Of a DNA stretch of 64,000 bases, positions 37,076 through 46,065 are shown piece by piece. Source of the DNA: a beta proteobacterium AAP99 (GTDB lineage Bacteria > Pseudomonadota > Gammaproteobacteria > Burkholderiales > Burkholderiaceae_C); assembly GCA_001295775.1 (NCBI GenBank), contig LJIA01000008.1:61086-125085 (forward strand), written 5' to 3'. The notes beneath the pieces are model-generated. The model saw only the letters and a list, made by a program, of their open reading frames with translations. It did not search any database and was not told the origin of the DNA. Every line of letters begins with the position of its first letter. Positions within the stretch are counted from its first letter, which is position 1. The position numbers and the translations under genes are program-made.

Positions 37076-37972
37076 TCAGCCGCGAACCTGCCCGGTCATG
37101 CAGACCCAGCCATCCTGTTCGCGCCAGACCGAGAGATCGATCCAGGGGCGATACACCTCCGCGATCTCCTCAGCCTGTCGGGCGAGAATGCCCGCGAGCA
37201 CGAGATGCCCGGTGGTGCGCTGCGCCAGCATGCTGGCTAGCAGGCGCAAGGGGTTGGCGAGGATGTTGGCCACGACGATCTGCGCGCGATCCGTGATCTC
37301 CTCGGGCAGACCGAAACGGATCTGCGGACAGCCGTTGGCCTGTGCGTTGTCGATGCTCGACTGCACCGCCTGCGGATCGATATCCGTGCCTTCGATCCGG
37401 CCGGCGCCCAGCTTGGCAGCCGCGATCGCGAGGATGCCCGAGCCGCAGCCATAGTCCAGCACGCTCACGCCGGGCAGGGCAGGTACGTGCTCGGCGAGCC
37501 ACTGCAGGCACATCCGTGTGGTGGGGTGGCTGCCCGTGCCGAAGGCCAGACCGGGATCCAGTTCGATGACGACTGCCGCAGACGGCAGTTTGGGCAAGGT
37601 GCTGTCACGGTGCCAGGAGGGCACGATCCACAGCGTGGGCGTGACCTCGATCGGCTCGAACTGCGCCTGCGTTTGGCGAACCCAGTCCCGGTCCTCGACG
37701 TCCCGGATTTCGTAGTCCATGCCTTCAACCAGATGCAAGGCATTGCGGACATGATTGCTGTTGGTGTCAAAGGTGGCCGTGATGCGGCAGCGTGGCCAGT
37801 AGCGCGGCTCACCGTCATCGGCTGAACCCGGTTCGCCGAAGATCGGCGTCTCCTCGTCCGTACCCGCCCCTGCATCCTCGAGAAGAAGCGCACAGGCTCC
37901 GGCCTCGCTGAAGGCTTCGTACAAGGCATCCGCCTCGCGGCCTGGGAGAACGACGATCAGTTCCTGCAGCAT
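37076..37972 (-). CDS. prmA: Ribosomal protein L11 methyltransferase
   Basis: Trimethylates L11. 298 aa. The N-terminal substrate-binding domain is followed by a Rossmann SAM domain: LDYGCGSGILAIAAAKLG (motif I), EGTDIDPQAV and VANILANPL. FGTGSHPTT precedes motif I as in PrmA. It is 5 nt after the accC stop, so part of accB-accC-prmA. Confidence 0.95.
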   Translation of the reverse strand: MLQELIVVLPGREADALYEAFSEAGACALLLEDAGAGTDEETPIFGEPGSADDGEPRYWPRCRITATFDTNSNHVRNALHLVEGMDYEIRDVEDRDWVRQTQAQFEPIEVTPTLWIVPSWHRDSTLPKLPSAAVVIELDPGLAFGTGSHPTTRMCLQWLAEHVPALPGVSVLDYGCGSGILAIAAAKLGAGRIEGTDIDPQAVQSSIDNAQANGCPQIRFGLPEEITDRAQIVVANILANPLRLLASMLAQRTTGHLVLAGILARQAEEIAEVYRPWIDLSVWREQDGWVCMTGQVRG

Positions 37973-37977
37973 GGCGG

Positions 37978-39333
37978 CTACTTGTTCGTCGGGCGCTGGG
38001 CGATGCGCTTTTCCAGATAGTGGATGCTGGTGCCGCCGGCGATGAACTGCGTGTCGGTCATGAGCTCGCGGTGCAGCGGGATGTTGGTCAGGATGCCTTC
38101 CACGGCCATCTCAGAAAGCGCGATGCGCATGCGGGCGATGGCCTGCTCGCGGGTGTCGCCGTAGGTGATGAGCTTGCCGACCATGGAGTCATAGTGCGGC
38201 GGCACGGTGTAGCCGCTGAAGGCATGGCTGTCCACGCGCACGCCGGGGCCGCCCGGCGGATGCCAAGTGGTGATCTTGCCGGGGCTGGGCGTGAACTTGA
38301 ACGGGTCTTCGGCGTTGATGCGGCACTCGATCGCGTGGCCCTTGAGCTCGATGTCACGCTGGCGCAGGCGCAGCTTTTCACCCGCGGCGATCCGGATCTG
38401 TTCCTGGACGATGTCCACGCCGGTGATCAGTTCCGTGACCGGATGCTCCACCTGCACGCGGGTGTTCATCTCGATGAAGTAGAACTCGCCTTCCTCATAG
38501 AGAAACTCGAAGGTGCCGGCGCCGCGGTAGTTGATCTTGCGGCAGGCCTCGGCACAGCGGTCGCCGATCTTGTCGATCAGGCGGCGGTTGATGCCTGGCG
38601 CCGGCGCTTCCTCCAGCACCTTCTGGTGGCGGCGCTGCATGGAGCAGTCCCGCTCGCCCAGCCAGATGGCGTTCTTGAACTGGTCAGCCAGCACCTGGAT
38701 CTCGATGTGCCGAGGGTTCTCCAGGAACTTCTCCATGTAGACCGTCGGGTTGTTGAAGGCCGCCTGCGCTTCGGCGCGGGTCGTGTTGACTGCGTTGACC
38801 AGCGCCGCCTCGGTGTGCACGACGCGCATGCCGCGACCGCCGCCGCCGCCGGCGGCCTTGATGATCACCGGATAGCCGATCGAGCGGGCGATGCGAACGA
38901 TCTCCTTGGGGTCATCGGGCAAGGCGCCTTCGGAGCCGGGGACGGTAGGTACTCCGGCCTTCTTCATCGCGTCCTTGGCGCTGACCTTGTCACCCATGGT
39001 GCGGATGTTCTCGGCGCGCGGGCCGATGAACACGAAGCCGCTCTTCTCCACGCGCTCGCAGAAATCCGCGTTCTCGGACAGGAATCCGTAGCCCGGGTGG
39101 ATCGCCTCGGCGTCGGTCACTTCGGCAGCCGAGATGATGGCCGCCATGTTGAGATAGCTCTCACGCGAGGGCGCCGGGCCGATGCAGACGGATTCGTCGG
39201 CCAGACGCACGTACTTGGCGTCGGTGTCCGCCTCGGAGTGCACGACCACGGTGCGGATGCCCATTTCGCGGCAGGCACGCTGGATGCGCAGAGCGATTTC
39301 GCCGCGGTTAGCGATCAGAACTTTTTCAAACAT
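37978..39333 (-). CDS. accC: Acetyl-CoA carboxylase, biotin carboxylase subunit
   Basis: ATP-grasp enzyme that carboxylates biotin on AccB, first step of fatty-acid synthesis. 451 aa. It begins [17 protein letters not shown]; the ATP-binding loop is [27 protein letters not shown] follows, and the catalytic stretch has [14 protein letters not shown]. Length and motifs are standard. Confidence 0.97.
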   Translation of the reverse strand: MFEKVLIANRGEIALRIQRACREMGIRTVVVHSEADTDAKYVRLADESVCIGPAPSRESYLNMAAIISAAEVTDAEAIHPGYGFLSENADFCERVEKSGFVFIGPRAENIRTMGDKVSAKDAMKKAGVPTVPGSEGALPDDPKEIVRIARSIGYPVIIKAAGGGGGRGMRVVHTEAALVNAVNTTRAEAQAAFNNPTVYMEKFLENPRHIEIQVLADQFKNAIWLGERDCSMQRRHQKVLEEAPAPGINRRLIDKIGDRCAEACRKINYRGAGTFEFLYEEGEFYFIEMNTRVQVEHPVTELITGVDIVQEQIRIAAGEKLRLRQRDIELKGHAIECRINAEDPFKFTPSPGKITTWHPPGGPGVRVDSHAFSGYTVPPHYDSMVGKLITYGDTREQAIARMRIALSEMAVEGILTNIPLHRELMTDTQFIAGGTSIHYLEKRIAQRPTNK

Positions 39334-39402
39334 GCGGGTGCGGGCTCGTTGTCAGGCAGGCCGCCGCCGCAGGCGCGGACGCGCGGCCGCCACGGCTGGA
39401 GA

Positions 39403-39870
39403 TCAGCCGATGATGAACAGGGGTTGGCCGTATTCGACCGGCTGGCCGTTCTCGACCAGGATCTTCTTAATCACGCCGTCTGCGCCGGCCTCGATCTCGT
39501 TGAGCAGCTTCATGGCCTCGATGATGCAGACGGTCTGTCCGGAGGTGACGCTGTCGCCGACTTCGACGAACGCCGGCTTGCCCGGACCGGCGGCGCGGTA
39601 GAAGGTGCCCACCATCGGCGACTTGACCACGTGTCCTTCGGGCTGCGCATCTGCTGCCGGCGCGGCCGCCGGACCGGCGGGCGCGGCGATCGGCGCAGCC
39701 ACGGGGAGTGCGGCCACTTGCGGCGCCGCAGCCATCACGACGGGCGCGGCGGCTACGCCGGTCTGGCCCTTGACGATCCGGACCTTGCCGTCGCCTTCAG
39801 TCACTTCCAGTTCGGTGATGCCCGATTCGGCGACGAGATCGATCAGGGTCTTGAGTTTTCTCAGGTCCAT
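39403..39870 (-). CDS. accB: Acetyl-CoA carboxylase, biotin carboxyl carrier protein
   Basis: 155 aa. N-terminal MDLRKLKTLIDLVAESGI, Ala/Pro linker, and a C-terminal biotinyl domain with the biotinylated Lys in EAMKLLNEIEA. It is 69 nt upstream of accC. In many relatives aroQ precedes accB; here it is absent. Confidence 0.96.
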   Translation of the reverse strand: MDLRKLKTLIDLVAESGITELEVTEGDGKVRIVKGQTGVAAAPVVMAAAPQVAALPVAAPIAAPAGPAAAPAADAQPEGHVVKSPMVGTFYRAAGPGKPAFVEVGDSVTSGQTVCIIEAMKLLNEIEAGADGVIKKILVENGQPVEYGQPLFIIG

Positions 39871-39997
39871 GGGGTCAGGTAGGGGTGGGGGATGAGTGCG
39901 ACGCGCCCGGTTTGGCCCGTCAGTTCAGGAGGGCCGCTGCACGCCGCCCGAAAACATGGGCTTGGCAGCGCATGGTCAGCGCTCTAGGAGGTGTGTG

Positions 39998-40024
39998 ATT
40001 TATGCACGTTCAGCGAGCTTGCAA
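39998..40024 (-). promoter_or_regulatory. Possible promoter of accB-accC-prmA
   Basis: On the minus strand TTGCAA (40019-40024) and ATAAAT (39998-40003) are separated by 15 bp, about 130 nt before the accB start. The rest of 39871-40167 shows no gene or repeat. Weak: spacer is short. Confidence 0.28.
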
Positions 40025-40167
40025 TAAAGATGCCGGCAGTTCGATGAATTTGCAGACTCCGAACGACCGGCGATGTCGCAGTTTAGGCGAAGTCCTCGAA
40101 ATTCCAAGTCCGTCTCGGCGCAGTGAGCCATTGCGGCCGCCAATGCGTGCCGAGCGACCCGATTCCA

Positions 40168-40695
40168 TCAACGCGCAGCCAGCGCCGTCTTGAGCCAGCC
40201 GCGCAGCTCTTCTTCGTGCAAACGCCCTAGTTTTGTGTTCAAAACTTGACCATTGCGTCCTAAAAGTACCGTATAGGGCAGAGCACCCTTCTGGTTGCCG
40301 AACGCCTTGCCGAGTTCACTGCCACCAAAGCCTGCAGCGACTAGTGGGTATGACACAGCCACTTTCTGCCGGAATTCACGGATGTTGGAGGGTGAATCAA
40401 TACCAATGCCCACAAATCGAACACCGGCGGCCGCGTTGTCCTTAGAGACGCGTTCAAACTCCGGCATTTCTTCCACGCAAGGTGCGCACCAGGTGGCCCA
40501 GAAGTTCACAACCGTCAACTTGCCCTTGAACTGGTTCAGGTCCACGGCCTGTCCGTCGGCGTCCTTGAATTGGGCAGCGTAGAAGCTCTGCGCTGCGGCC
40601 GGGACGGGTTCGGTGGGGGCCAGGCGCCACCAGGAAAGGCCGGCGCCCACTGCCAGTGCGGTCAGGCCGACCGCAATCGGAATCAGCTTTTTCAT
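40168..40695 (-). CDS. TlpA-like periplasmic thiol-disulfide oxidoreductase
   Basis: 175 aa. An N-terminal membrane anchor or signal (IPIAVGLTALAVGAGLSWW) leads to a thioredoxin fold with active site WCAPC in VVNFWATWCAPCVEEM. AhpC-TSA/redoxin class, probably reducing in the periplasm. The cis-Pro loop is GALPYTVLL. Common neighbour of mpl and accBC in betaproteobacteria. Confidence 0.9.
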   Translation of the reverse strand: MKKLIPIAVGLTALAVGAGLSWWRLAPTEPVPAAAQSFYAAQFKDADGQAVDLNQFKGKLTVVNFWATWCAPCVEEMPEFERVSKDNAAAGVRFVGIGIDSPSNIREFRQKVAVSYPLVAAGFGGSELGKAFGNQKGALPYTVLLGRNGQVLNTKLGRLHEEELRGWLKTALAAR

Positions 40696-40719
40696 TGTTG
40701 CTTTGTCAGAGAGGGAGCG

Positions 40720-41304
40720 TCACGTTAGCAGCGCGCGCACGGCGCCGGCGTCGCCCCGCAGGGCGCGGCCGTCGGCAGATCGGGCGCGGGCGTGCTGCAG
40801 GCGTGCGGGGTAGACAGTCAGGATGACCGGAATGTCCTCGTCGTGGACGACGAGCGTGCTTGTGGCGTCGTCGTGTCGCGCGCCAGGTTCGGCGACTTCG
40901 TAGGGCAGGTCGCGGTTGAGCAGTTCGATCTCCAGCATCTTGTCGTCGTCCGTGAACAGGGCCAGATGCACCACGGAATGCTCATTGGCCGTGCCGTTCC
41001 AGACGGCGCCGGTCAGGCTGGGGTTCCAGGCGGCGAGGCGATCCATCCAGGTCAGCGCCAGCTCACGCAGACGCCGAAGCTCGGCCTGGCGCTCGGCTTC
41101 GGCCTGCGGGTCGTCTTCGGCCAGTTCGGCGTACCAGTCCTGCAGCGCCTGCTCGATCTGGTCATTGTCCGGCCAGTCCACGCGGTCGCCCGCCAGGCCC
41201 ATCTGCTTGACGGCCTTCTTCTTGGCCGCCTGGTAGTCCAGGCCCTCTTCGGCGATCAGCCGGGCGGCGGTGGCCGCAATGGCCTGCTGCAGGGTCTCGG
41301 TCAT
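40720..41304 (-). CDS. Conserved hypothetical protein (betaproteobacterial, next to mpl)
   Basis: About 194 aa. Begins MTETLQQAIAATAARLIAEEGLDYQAAKKKAV, helical, and ends [17 protein letters not shown]. The family is typical of betaproteobacteria at this locus (divergent from mpl, next to the tlpA-like gene). No catalytic motif is recognised. The middle has a fold-like pattern (AVWNGTANEHSVVHLALF, EIELLNRDLPYEV) that could be a nucleotidyltransferase-like domain; unproven. ATG 41316 is an alternative start. Confidence 0.75.
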   Translation of the reverse strand: MTETLQQAIAATAARLIAEEGLDYQAAKKKAVKQMGLAGDRVDWPDNDQIEQALQDWYAELAEDDPQAEAERQAELRRLRELALTWMDRLAAWNPSLTGAVWNGTANEHSVVHLALFTDDDKMLEIELLNRDLPYEVAEPGARHDDATSTLVVHDEDIPVILTVYPARLQHARARSADGRALRGDAGAVRALLT

Positions 41305-41382
41305 GGGCTGCATCATAGTGAGCGGGGCGGCCGGGCCGCGCCCATAGAATGCCGCACCCCCCACCGCTTGACGGCTCATCTC

Positions 41383-42747
41383 ATGCACATCCACATCCTC
41401 GGCATCTGCGGCACCTTCATGGGCGGCGTGGCGCTGCTGGCGCGCGCCGCCGGCCACACCGTCACCGGCTGCGACGCCGGCGTCTACCCGCCGATGAGCA
41501 CCATGCTCGAGGAACAGGGCATTGCGCTGACCGAGGGCTACGGCGTGGAACAGATGGCGCTGAAGCCAGACGTGTTCGTCATCGGCAATGCCCTGTCGCG
41601 CGGCAATCCGCTGGTGGAAGCCATTCTGGAATCCGGCGCACCCTACACCAGCGGCGCGCAGTGGCTGTCTGAGCACGTCCTGCAGGACAAGTGGGTGCTC
41701 GCCGTGGCGGGTACGCACGGCAAGACCACCACCACCGCCATCCTGACCTGGATGCTGGAGCATGCCGGGATGAAGCCGGGCTTTCTGATCGGCGGCGTAC
41801 CGCAGAACTTCGGCGTGTCCGCGCGGATGGGTGAGACGGACTTCTTCGTCATCGAGGCCGACGAGTACGACACTGCTTTTTTCGACAAGCGCAGCAAGTT
41901 CGTGCACTACCGGCCGCGCACGGCCATCCTGAACAATCTGGAATACGACCACGCCGACATCTTTGCGGACCTCGCCGCCATCGAGACCCAGTTCCATCAC
42001 CTCGTGCGCACCGTGCCTGCCAGTGGGCGGCTGCTGGTGAATGGCACCGAGGAGAGCCTTGCGCGCGTGCTGGCGCGCGGCTGCTGGAGCGAGCGGGAGC
42101 TGTTCGGAACAGCATCGGACTGGCAGGCGGCGAATGTGGCGGCGGACGACAGCTTTGATGTGGTCTTCCGCGGCCAGTCGCTCGGCCGCGTGGTGACGGA
42201 CCTGACCGGCGCGCACAACCGCATGAACATCCTGGCCGCGATTGCCGCGGCGCGGCATGTGGGCGTGGATCCGGCGGCGGCCATCGAGTCCCTCAAGACC
42301 TTCAAATCTGTGAAGCGCCGGCTGGAGCTGCGCGGCACGGTGCGCGGCGTCGCGGTGTATGACGACTTTGCCCACCACCCCACGGCCGTCGATACCACGG
42401 TGGCGGGGCTGAAAAAGCGCATCGCACCCGGCGAGCGCATCCTCGCCGTGCTGGAGCCGCGTTCCAACACCATGAAGCTGGGGGCCATGAAGGCCGCACT
42501 GCCCGGCAGCCTGCAGGGCGCAGACCGTGTCTATGGCTATGGCGCCACTGAGGGCAAGCACGCCCTGGGCTGGGACTTGGCCGCTGCGCTGGCGCCTCTG
42601 GGCGAACGCGCGGCGGCGTTCTCGGACCTGAGCCAATTGGTGGCGGCGGTGGTGCGCGACGCCCGGCCTGGCGACCACGTGCTCGTCATGAGCAATGGCG
42701 GCTTTGGCGGCGTGCATGACAAGCTGCTGGAAGCGCTGCAGGCCTGA
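41383..42747 (+). CDS. mpl: UDP-N-acetylmuramate:L-Ala-gamma-D-Glu-meso-DAP ligase
   Basis: Recycling ligase that joins the murein tripeptide to UDP-MurNAc. 454 aa. N-terminal MHIHILGICGTFMGGVA; the ATP site is AGTHGKTTTTA; EADEYDTAFFDKRSKF and VYDDFAHHPTAV are Mpl/Mur-ligase marks. Start chosen by family N-terminus. Works in the same recycling route as AmpD (21949). Confidence 0.96.
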   Translation: MHIHILGICGTFMGGVALLARAAGHTVTGCDAGVYPPMSTMLEEQGIALTEGYGVEQMALKPDVFVIGNALSRGNPLVEAILESGAPYTSGAQWLSEHVLQDKWVLAVAGTHGKTTTTAILTWMLEHAGMKPGFLIGGVPQNFGVSARMGETDFFVIEADEYDTAFFDKRSKFVHYRPRTAILNNLEYDHADIFADLAAIETQFHHLVRTVPASGRLLVNGTEESLARVLARGCWSERELFGTASDWQAANVAADDSFDVVFRGQSLGRVVTDLTGAHNRMNILAAIAAARHVGVDPAAAIESLKTFKSVKRRLELRGTVRGVAVYDDFAHHPTAVDTTVAGLKKRIAPGERILAVLEPRSNTMKLGAMKAALPGSLQGADRVYGYGATEGKHALGWDLAAALAPLGERAAAFSDLSQLVAAVVRDARPGDHVLVMSNGGFGGVHDKLLEALQA

Positions 42748-42761
42748 AACTGGGCAAATCA

Positions 42762-42869
42762 TGGCCGTAATTGACTTATTTTTGATGAGTCAATTAGCCA
42801 ATATCCGCATATACGGTGCGGCATGTGACCAGTTCTGCGATGTAAAAAATGTGGCCGATAATGATCCAT
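42762..42869. repeat. AT-rich intergenic repeat, family 2 (copy 2)
   Basis: TGGCCGTAATTGACTTATT; stem TTGACT (42771-42776) / AGTCAA (42788-42793); GCCAATATCCGC; ends AAAAAATGTGGCCGATAATG. The stem matches the one in copy 3 with a compensated base change. Contained in the gap 42748-43045, which shows nothing else. Confidence 0.6.
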
Positions 42870-43045
42870 GATTCGGTCTGCGGCGACCCATTCCTGCGCG
42901 CGGCGTTGCGTCCGCGCCATGCGCCCGGCGGCTTCGGCTCGGGCTGATTCAAGTGCCGCGCGGCGGCTCGCATAATCGGCTTGATCGGTCTGCAACTCGT
43001 TCGGGTTACCGAACGGCCACCGACCTCACGCGCCGCCACCCCACC

Positions 43046-43498
43046 ATGTCCAGCATCCGCGTCGAAGTGCTCACCGCCCGGGGCGATCCTCAGCCCTGGC
43101 TGGCCATGCGCGCGCGCCTCTGGCCCGACTGCACGGCCGCAGACCACCTGCGCGAGGCCGAGGACATGCTGCACGACCCGGCACGCACCGGCGTCGCGAT
43201 CGCGTTTCTCGACGGCGCACCCGTCGGCTTCATCGAGCTCACCCTGCGGACCGACTACGTGACCGGCTGCGACCACAGCCCGGTGGCCTTCATCGAGGGC
43301 CTCTGGACCGAGCCGGATGCCCGCCGCCACGGCGTGGCCCGTGCGCTGGTGGCCCATGCGGTCCAGTGGGCGAAGCTGCGCAAGGTGCGCGAGCTGGCGT
43401 CTGACACACAACTTCACAACCTCTTGAGCCAGGCCACACACGAAGCGCTGGGCTTCACCGAGACCGAGCGCGTGGTGGCCTACAAGATCACGCTCTAG
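43046..43498 (+). CDS. AAC(6')-like GNAT acetyltransferase
   Basis: 150 aa. GNAT fold with acetyl-CoA loop RRHGVARALVAHAVQWA, and the AAC(6')-I signature region VAFIEGLWTEPDARRHGV, ELASDTQLHNLLSQATHEA, LGFTETERVVAY. This pattern is that of chromosomal aminoglycoside 6'-N-acetyltransferases, so aminoglycoside acetylation is possible, but other amines are not excluded. ATG 43046 starts at the family N-terminus (SSIRVEVLTARG). No mobile context. Confidence 0.8.
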   Translation: MSSIRVEVLTARGDPQPWLAMRARLWPDCTAADHLREAEDMLHDPARTGVAIAFLDGAPVGFIELTLRTDYVTGCDHSPVAFIEGLWTEPDARRHGVARALVAHAVQWAKLRKVRELASDTQLHNLLSQATHEALGFTETERVVAYKITL

Positions 43499-43688
43499 CT
43501 GCGGATCGGATCCGCCGGCAGGCGCCATCGACGCGCCAAAGTGTGACTTCCTGTGAGGCCTGCATCCTTCGGTGTGGATCTGGCACTCCATTCGCATGGG
43601 CGACACAAAGCAGGCTCACACTTCAGAATGGCGCTCCTGCCCGAGCCAAGCTGCTCCATTCAGGCGCCGGGTTGCAAGGAATTCACTC

Positions 43689-44603
43689 ATGCGAGTCAAG
43701 AAAGCGGTTTTCCCCGTCGCCGGTCTCGGCACGCGCTTCCTGCCGGCCACCAAGGCCAGCCCCAAGGAAATGCTGCCGATCGTGGACAAGCCCCTGATCC
43801 AGTACGCCGTGGAAGAAGCGGCGGCGGCCGGCATTACCGAGATGATCTTCGTCACCGGCCGCCACAAGCGCGCTATCGAAGACCACTTCGATGCCGCTCC
43901 GGAGCTGGAGGCCGAACTGGCCGCCAAGAACAAGGCCGCGCTGCTGGAGATGGCGCGCAACATCCTGCCGCGCGGCGTGAGCTGCATCTACACCCGCCAG
44001 GCCACCGCGCTCGGTCTCGGTCATGCCGTGCTCTGCGCCGAGCCCGCCGTGGGCAACGAACCCTTTGCCGTGCTGCTGGCTGATGACCTGCTGGACGCCG
44101 AGGTCTCCGTCACGCAGCAGCTGGTCCAGCAGTTCGAGCAGCGCGGCGGCAGCGTGATCGGCGTGCAGGACGTGCCGCGCGAGGAGACCGACAAGTACGG
44201 CATCGTCTCGGTGGCTCCGCTGGATGCGCGCTCCAGCCGCATTGAAGCGATCGTCGAGAAGCCCGCCCCCGCCGACGCGCCCTCCACCCTGGGCGTGGTG
44301 GGCCGCTATGTGCTCGAGCCGGGCATCTTCCAGGCCCTGCGCGAGATCGGCCGCGGCACAGGCGGCGAGATCCAGCTCACCGACGGCATCGCCCGCCTGA
44401 TGCAGACCCGCCCGGTGTTTGCGCACCGCTACGAAGGTCGGCGCTTCGACTGCGGCAGCAAGCTCGGCTTCTGGGAAGCCAACATGCTGCTCGGCCTGCG
44501 CCATGCCGACATCGGCCTGCAGGGCCAGAGCGCTGTGGCCGAGGCCCAGCGCACCCTCAAGGCCATGGCACGCACGCCGCTGCGCAAGGCCGGCAGCGCC
44601 TGA
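43689..44603 (+). CDS. galU: UTP-glucose-1-phosphate uridylyltransferase
   Basis: Makes UDP-glucose for surface polysaccharides. 304 aa. Start [17 protein letters not shown], then [14 protein letters not shown] (nucleotide site), [26 protein letters not shown] and [13 protein letters not shown]. Typical GalU. Confidence 0.96.
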   Translation: MRVKKAVFPVAGLGTRFLPATKASPKEMLPIVDKPLIQYAVEEAAAAGITEMIFVTGRHKRAIEDHFDAAPELEAELAAKNKAALLEMARNILPRGVSCIYTRQATALGLGHAVLCAEPAVGNEPFAVLLADDLLDAEVSVTQQLVQQFEQRGGSVIGVQDVPREETDKYGIVSVAPLDARSSRIEAIVEKPAPADAPSTLGVVGRYVLEPGIFQALREIGRGTGGEIQLTDGIARLMQTRPVFAHRYEGRRFDCGSKLGFWEANMLLGLRHADIGLQGQSAVAEAQRTLKAMARTPLRKAGSA

Positions 44604-44656
44604 GCGGTCCGCCCGGCACGGGCCGGGCTGCGCGGCGGATTCGGCACAATCCGCCC

Positions 44657-45238
44657 ATGCACATTCTCTATCTGCACGGCTTTCGCTCCGGTCCGCAAAG
44701 CACCAAGGCGCAGCTCATGCGCGCGGCCTGTTCGCAGCGCGGTGTGCCCTTCGACTGCCCGCAGCTGCCCGTCAGCCCCGGTCAGGCGGCGCAGCTGGCG
44801 CACCACCGCGCTACGCAGTACCTGCCGGCTGAACTCACGATCGTCGGCAGCTCCCTGGGCGGCTACTACGCCACCTGGCTGGCCGAACTCATCGGCTGCC
44901 GCGCCGTGCTGCTCAACCCCGCCGTGTACCCCGCGCGCGACCTGGCCCGCTACGTCACCGACGGCCGCGGCCCGCTGGCCCATTGGCACACGCAGGAGCC
45001 CCTCGAATTCCACGGCCGCTACCTGGACGAGCTGAACGAGTTGGCGGTGGCCGCACCCACGCGGCGCGGCCGTTACCTGCTTGTGGCCGCCACCGGGGAC
45101 GAAGTGCTCGACTGGCGCGAGATGAGCGGCCACTACCGCGGCTGCCGGCAGATCGTCCTGCAGGGCAGCAACCATGCCATCGACGAGTTCGAGAGCCTCA
45201 TTCCCGAACTGTTCGACTTCATCCACGAACCGCTCTGA
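44657..45238 (+). CDS. YqiA/UPF0227-type alpha/beta-hydrolase esterase
   Basis: 193 aa. MHILYLHGFRSGPQSTKA opens the fold; nucleophile Ser in GSSLGGYYA; the acid/His residues are probably in TGDEVLDWREM and SNHAIDEF. Matches the small YqiA/YcfP esterase family. Substrate unknown. Confidence 0.86.
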   Translation: MHILYLHGFRSGPQSTKAQLMRAACSQRGVPFDCPQLPVSPGQAAQLAHHRATQYLPAELTIVGSSLGGYYATWLAELIGCRAVLLNPAVYPARDLARYVTDGRGPLAHWHTQEPLEFHGRYLDELNELAVAAPTRRGRYLLVAATGDEVLDWREMSGHYRGCRQIVLQGSNHAIDEFESLIPELFDFIHEPL

Positions 45239-45250
45239 ACCGCTTGCATC

Positions 45251-45769
45251 ATGAACGACACCGCCCTGCCACCGAACACGCGCCCCGCCACTGCGCCCAC
45301 CGCGCAACGCGTGCAGGCGGTCATCGACCAGCTGAGGCTCGATGCCCAGGTGGTGGAGCTGGCCGTCCCCGCGCGCACCGCCGCACAGGCCGCCGAGGCG
45401 CTGGGCGTGAGCGTGGGGCAGATTGCGAAGAGCCTCGTGTTTCGCGGCGCGCAGACCGGGCAGGCGGTGCTGGTGGTCTGCGCGGGCGACGTTCGGGTGG
45501 ATGAAGCGCAGCTGGCTGCGCACATCGGCGAAGCCACCGAGCGCGCCACGCCCGACTTCGTGCGCGAGCACAGCGGATTTGCCATCGGCGGGGTGGCGCC
45601 GCTCGGCCATACCGGCCAGGTGAATGTGTTGCTGGACGAGAGCCTGCGCCGCTTTGGGCTGGTGTGGGCCGCGGGCGGCACACCCCATGCGGTGGTCCCC
45701 CTCCAGCCGGATGCGCTCGCCGCCGCGACGGGTCGGCCCTGGGTGAGCGTGTGCGGCTCGCCGGGCTGA
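45251..45769 (+). CDS. YbaK/EbsC-family aminoacyl-tRNA deacylase
   Basis: 172 aa. YbaK/ProX domain with QIAKSLVFRGAQTGQ, GFAIGGVAPLGH and the final AGGGTPHAVV loop. Hydrolyses mischarged tRNA in trans (Cys-tRNA-Pro class for YbaK). It starts 12 nt after the esterase, so possibly co-transcribed. Confidence 0.87.
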   Translation: MNDTALPPNTRPATAPTAQRVQAVIDQLRLDAQVVELAVPARTAAQAAEALGVSVGQIAKSLVFRGAQTGQAVLVVCAGDVRVDEAQLAAHIGEATERATPDFVREHSGFAIGGVAPLGHTGQVNVLLDESLRRFGLVWAAGGTPHAVVPLQPDALAAATGRPWVSVCGSPG

Positions 45770-46065
45770 ATGAGCCGCTGAAGCGCCTCAGCGCGTCCCT
45801 CCCGCCTGCAGTTGCATTCATTGCGGCGGTTTTGCGCGCTTTCCGGCGGATCGGTGCGTCGACAAAACAACAATATTTGTAAAAACTGTCTGCTTGGCCA
45901 AGCACTTGCAAGCCCTGCATGAGCGTTGCTAGCCAGGCACAAGGCTGTATCGAGATAATTCCAAGTCCGACGGCCTGTTTGGTCACGCCGTCCAGGTGCC
46001 CGCCAGAAGGCATCCCCCAAAGCCATTCGACACCGGCGTGCCTCGCGCACGCGCCCCCAAGCACC

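Noticed and set aside
38020..39882. Long open frame on the plus strand opposite accC/accB (about 620 codons)
   Set aside because: Antisense to two clear enzymes; the translation is His/Gly/Arg/Asp-biased, typical of a mirror frame in GC-rich DNA.
40720..42762. Long minus frame covering all of mpl in antisense
   Set aside because: Only its last ~195 codons (40720-41304) look like a real protein; the rest mirrors mpl.
44607..44626. CCCGGC/GCCGGG hairpin after galU as terminator
   Set aside because: No T-run and a short stem; cannot be separated from GC-rich background.
45926..45959. TTGCTA ... GATAAT promoter before the PEGA kinase
   Set aside because: The spacer is 22 bp, too long for sigma70.
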